Assembly: GCA_012295275.1 (NCBI GenBank)
Contig: CM022665.1
Span: forward strand, 16,737,476-16,801,475
From: Chrysomallon squamiferum
Taxonomy: Eukaryota; Mollusca; Gastropoda; Neomphalida; Peltospiridae
Direction: 5' to 3'
Length of the DNA stretch: 64,000 bases
Part shown: positions 62,101 to 64,000 of the stretch, piece after piece
Layout of the letters: the number at the start of each line of letters is the position of its first letter
Numbering within the stretch: the stretch's first letter is position 1
Position numbers and translations under genes: made by a program
Notes under the pieces: generated by a model
What the model saw: only the letters and a program-made list of their open reading frames with translations
Database searches by the model: none
Told to the model about the DNA's origin: nothing

Positions 62101-63855
62101 TCATTTTTTAACATTTCAAATATTTGGTAAATATTTTATATGGCTGCTACATGGTTTTGATCTTATGTCAGATGTCAATTTAAGGGATATTTCAAGTCAT
62201 GTTAATTTTTCACGTGCAGTTGAATCATTCTCTGAAACTAGTTAAATTCCAATAAAATTAGTCCTACATAACAAACTGCTGGAATGGTAATAATAATACT
62301 AACTTGTTCTGTTTCTCTCTTAACCGATGGGAAGGTGTCAACTATTCCATAACTGTTTAATTTTTTCAGAAGAGGGTTGTGTCCCTTCATTTTTGTTAAT
62401 AATAAAATACAAACCTAATCTTTGAAAATTTTCCACATACTGCAAAAGAACAGAAAATTTAAAACTATAATTATTTTTTTTCAATTTGCTGTTTTTGTTT
62501 TCAGAATAATGTTGGTTTAGAAGATTTTATGAATGTGATATCTTCTTTTGATGGAGAACTTTCATTGCAAAGAGGCACAACCCAATGGCAGGAAGTGTTG
62601 AAATGGATGGAGACATCATCAAGCTGGTCAAGGCAGTTTGTAGGTCAGACAGTGATGTCACTGGTTCAGGAATACCTCCAGGTGAAAGAAGGCAAGCATG
62701 TTCTACAGATTAAAGCATTTATACAAATTTAAAATGTTTTTAGTAATCAAACACAATTAGTATTACTTGTCCCTATTTACCAAAATAACTTAACCATAAA
62801 TAATGTTTATGCCTTTTTTATATTGTTGTCATTATTTATAATTTTGATTACATTTAATAAACAGTTATGAAAAATAAATGAATGAAATCTTCCGCCTTAG
62901 ATTTTAATGATTATGTTAGATTCTAACATATCTTTTTTATATGATTAAAATAACAGAACATCCAGTTTTAGTTACATTGCCATATATACAAGTATGCATA
63001 CAAAAATACAGGCTGCAGTAATTTAAGATTTGTAAACTTTTTAAGCTATTTTTGTTTTTCAGAATCGGAGATCAACATGGCTGACAAAATTAAAGTGTCT
63101 CAGATTTCACGTCTGCTCTTACTAGCAGCAGATGCTGGTTTTCTGGAAAACTTTGATGACATCCTTAGTTTCATTACTGTTGTGATTAATTCTGTCAATA
63201 CACATGTGTACATGCCAAAAGTTAAAGCAGATAAAGCAATCTACTTGTTGGCAGCTGTCTCAAAGGAACAGGGAAAAGGTTTTTAAATAGATTTAGTGTT
63301 CTTTTGACTTAATTACATTGGATACTTTTTTGTTAAAAATAATTTCATAGTATTGATTTTATTTCAGACATCAGTTTTCTTTGTTTTTCCCAATCTACAT
63401 AAATTTTAAATAATTCTTTTTTCATATGTGGTTTTTTTTTTAATTGAAAATGATTTTTTTTAAATTTATTACTTTGACAAATATTACGTCTGTAACTTCA
63501 TCTTTCTTGAACATCATTAATTTAATATATTTAATTTAAATATGGCATTAAAATTGTTTTGGAATCCAGATTCTTTTATTATTATTTTTGTAGATTGAGG
63601 CTAAAAGCAGTTCTATTCATAATATCTGGTATGAATAGTTTTATATTGATGATTATAATTCAAATACCCAATGAGCATTTTTTCTATCAATTTTTATTTT
63701 ATTTTTATAACTACTTTAATAATTTTTACAATTCATTTTTAAAACTCTCAGTGAAACAGACACAAGTGGATTCAAGCATTCAGGCAGCATTTGCATCATG
63801 TCAGAAAGAATTGTATGATTACATTGCATCAAGAGTGAATGGTGATGTTACACAG
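57601..63855 (+). CDS. TARBP1: TARBP1-like tRNA (guanosine-2'-O)-methyltransferase, 5' part
   Basis: The exons encode about 724 residues of a large helical-repeat protein resembling the N-terminal half of TARBP1 (human 1621 residues), whose C-terminal SpoU/TrmD-fold domain methylates tRNA guanosine 18. That catalytic domain would lie past the right edge. Coding exons: 57601-58659 (acceptor 57570), 59242-59311, 59662-59810, 60220-60272, 60598-60698, 61464-61599, 61926-62022, 62505-62691, 63063-63278, 63752-63855. Phases agree, given a GC donor after 62691. Family-like segments are SKTWEDFVLVMETLEEKQ, LHTSWLVTIFRRCLMHES, WSSVPVMFFTQGLSHIP and SRLLLLAADAG. The start is the MGDIIQVMC Met at 57601, a few codons inside exon 2; exon 1 appears non-coding. 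No membrane segment or signal peptide is seen. Identity rests on remembered family similarity, since the catalytic domain is absent here. Confidence 0.78.
60699..61463. other. TARBP1 intron
   Basis: This is the largest TARBP1 intron seen, 765 bp. The patch 61150-61430 is less AT-biased, but no repeat family or exon is recognised. Confidence 0.55.
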
Positions 63856-64000
63856 GTAAAATAAAATGTTTAAATGTATTAGTTTTATCACAGCTCAGCT
63901 GATAGTTTACAGTAATACCAGAATTCTGTATGAAAATATCTTCACTATATAGTAGTAGTAATAATAATAAAAGTGTTTTCATTACAATTACTTTTTCTGA

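Overview
This is a eukaryotic nuclear window, almost certainly from an invertebrate animal. It is very AT-rich and full of microsatellites ((AAT)n, (CA)n, (ACAG)n, poly-A/T). Every gene is split by GT-AG introns and encodes an animal-type protein. The Tc1-like transposon and the relaxed intron sizes suggest a lophotrochozoan, perhaps a mollusc. That placement is inference; no single marker in the window proves it.

Five protein-coding genes are recognisable. (1) About 2.2-23.1 kb, minus strand: CEP128, a coiled-coil protein of mother-centriole appendages, 26 exons seen, with its 3' end off the left edge. (2) 26.2-48.2 kb, minus strand: a complete FANCM, the Fanconi anaemia DNA translocase, in 27 exons. 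It runs from helicase motif I to the ERCC4-like domain and the terminal helix-hairpin-helix region. (3) 49.5-52.4 kb, plus strand: a single-exon MAP10 (microtubule-associated protein 10) with two one-base frame breaks. (4) 54.0-56.7 kb, minus strand: glia maturation factor (ADF-homology, Arp2/3 regulator), 6 exons, 142 residues. (5) From 57.1 kb off the right edge, plus strand: the 5' part of TARBP1 (tRNA 2'-O-methyltransferase family), 11 exons seen.

FANCM and MAP10 are head to head, as are GMF and TARBP1, each pair sharing a short divergent promoter region. MAP10 and GMF converge. CEP128 lies downstream of FANCM in the same orientation. The genes do not form one pathway: the themes are centriole and microtubules (CEP128, MAP10), fork repair (FANCM), actin branches (GMF) and tRNA modification (TARBP1). 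The human orthologues fall on just two chromosomes (14q and 1q42), so the cluster looks like a fragment of ancient animal linkage.

The accessory content is intronic: a dead Tc1/mariner-like element, a roughly 0.3-kb MITE, a probable piggyBac-type MITE next to a fold-back repeat, a recent 333-bp tandem duplication, a dispersed intron repeat, and two decayed partial exon duplicates. I found no RNA genes, no CRISPR array, no viral sequence and no new multi-gene system. The points most worth checking are the nearly complete XPF-type nuclease motif in this FANCM (degenerate in human), a perfect -1 slippery heptamer at one MAP10 frame break, two GC-AG introns, and repeated one-base losses in A-runs that may be assembly errors.
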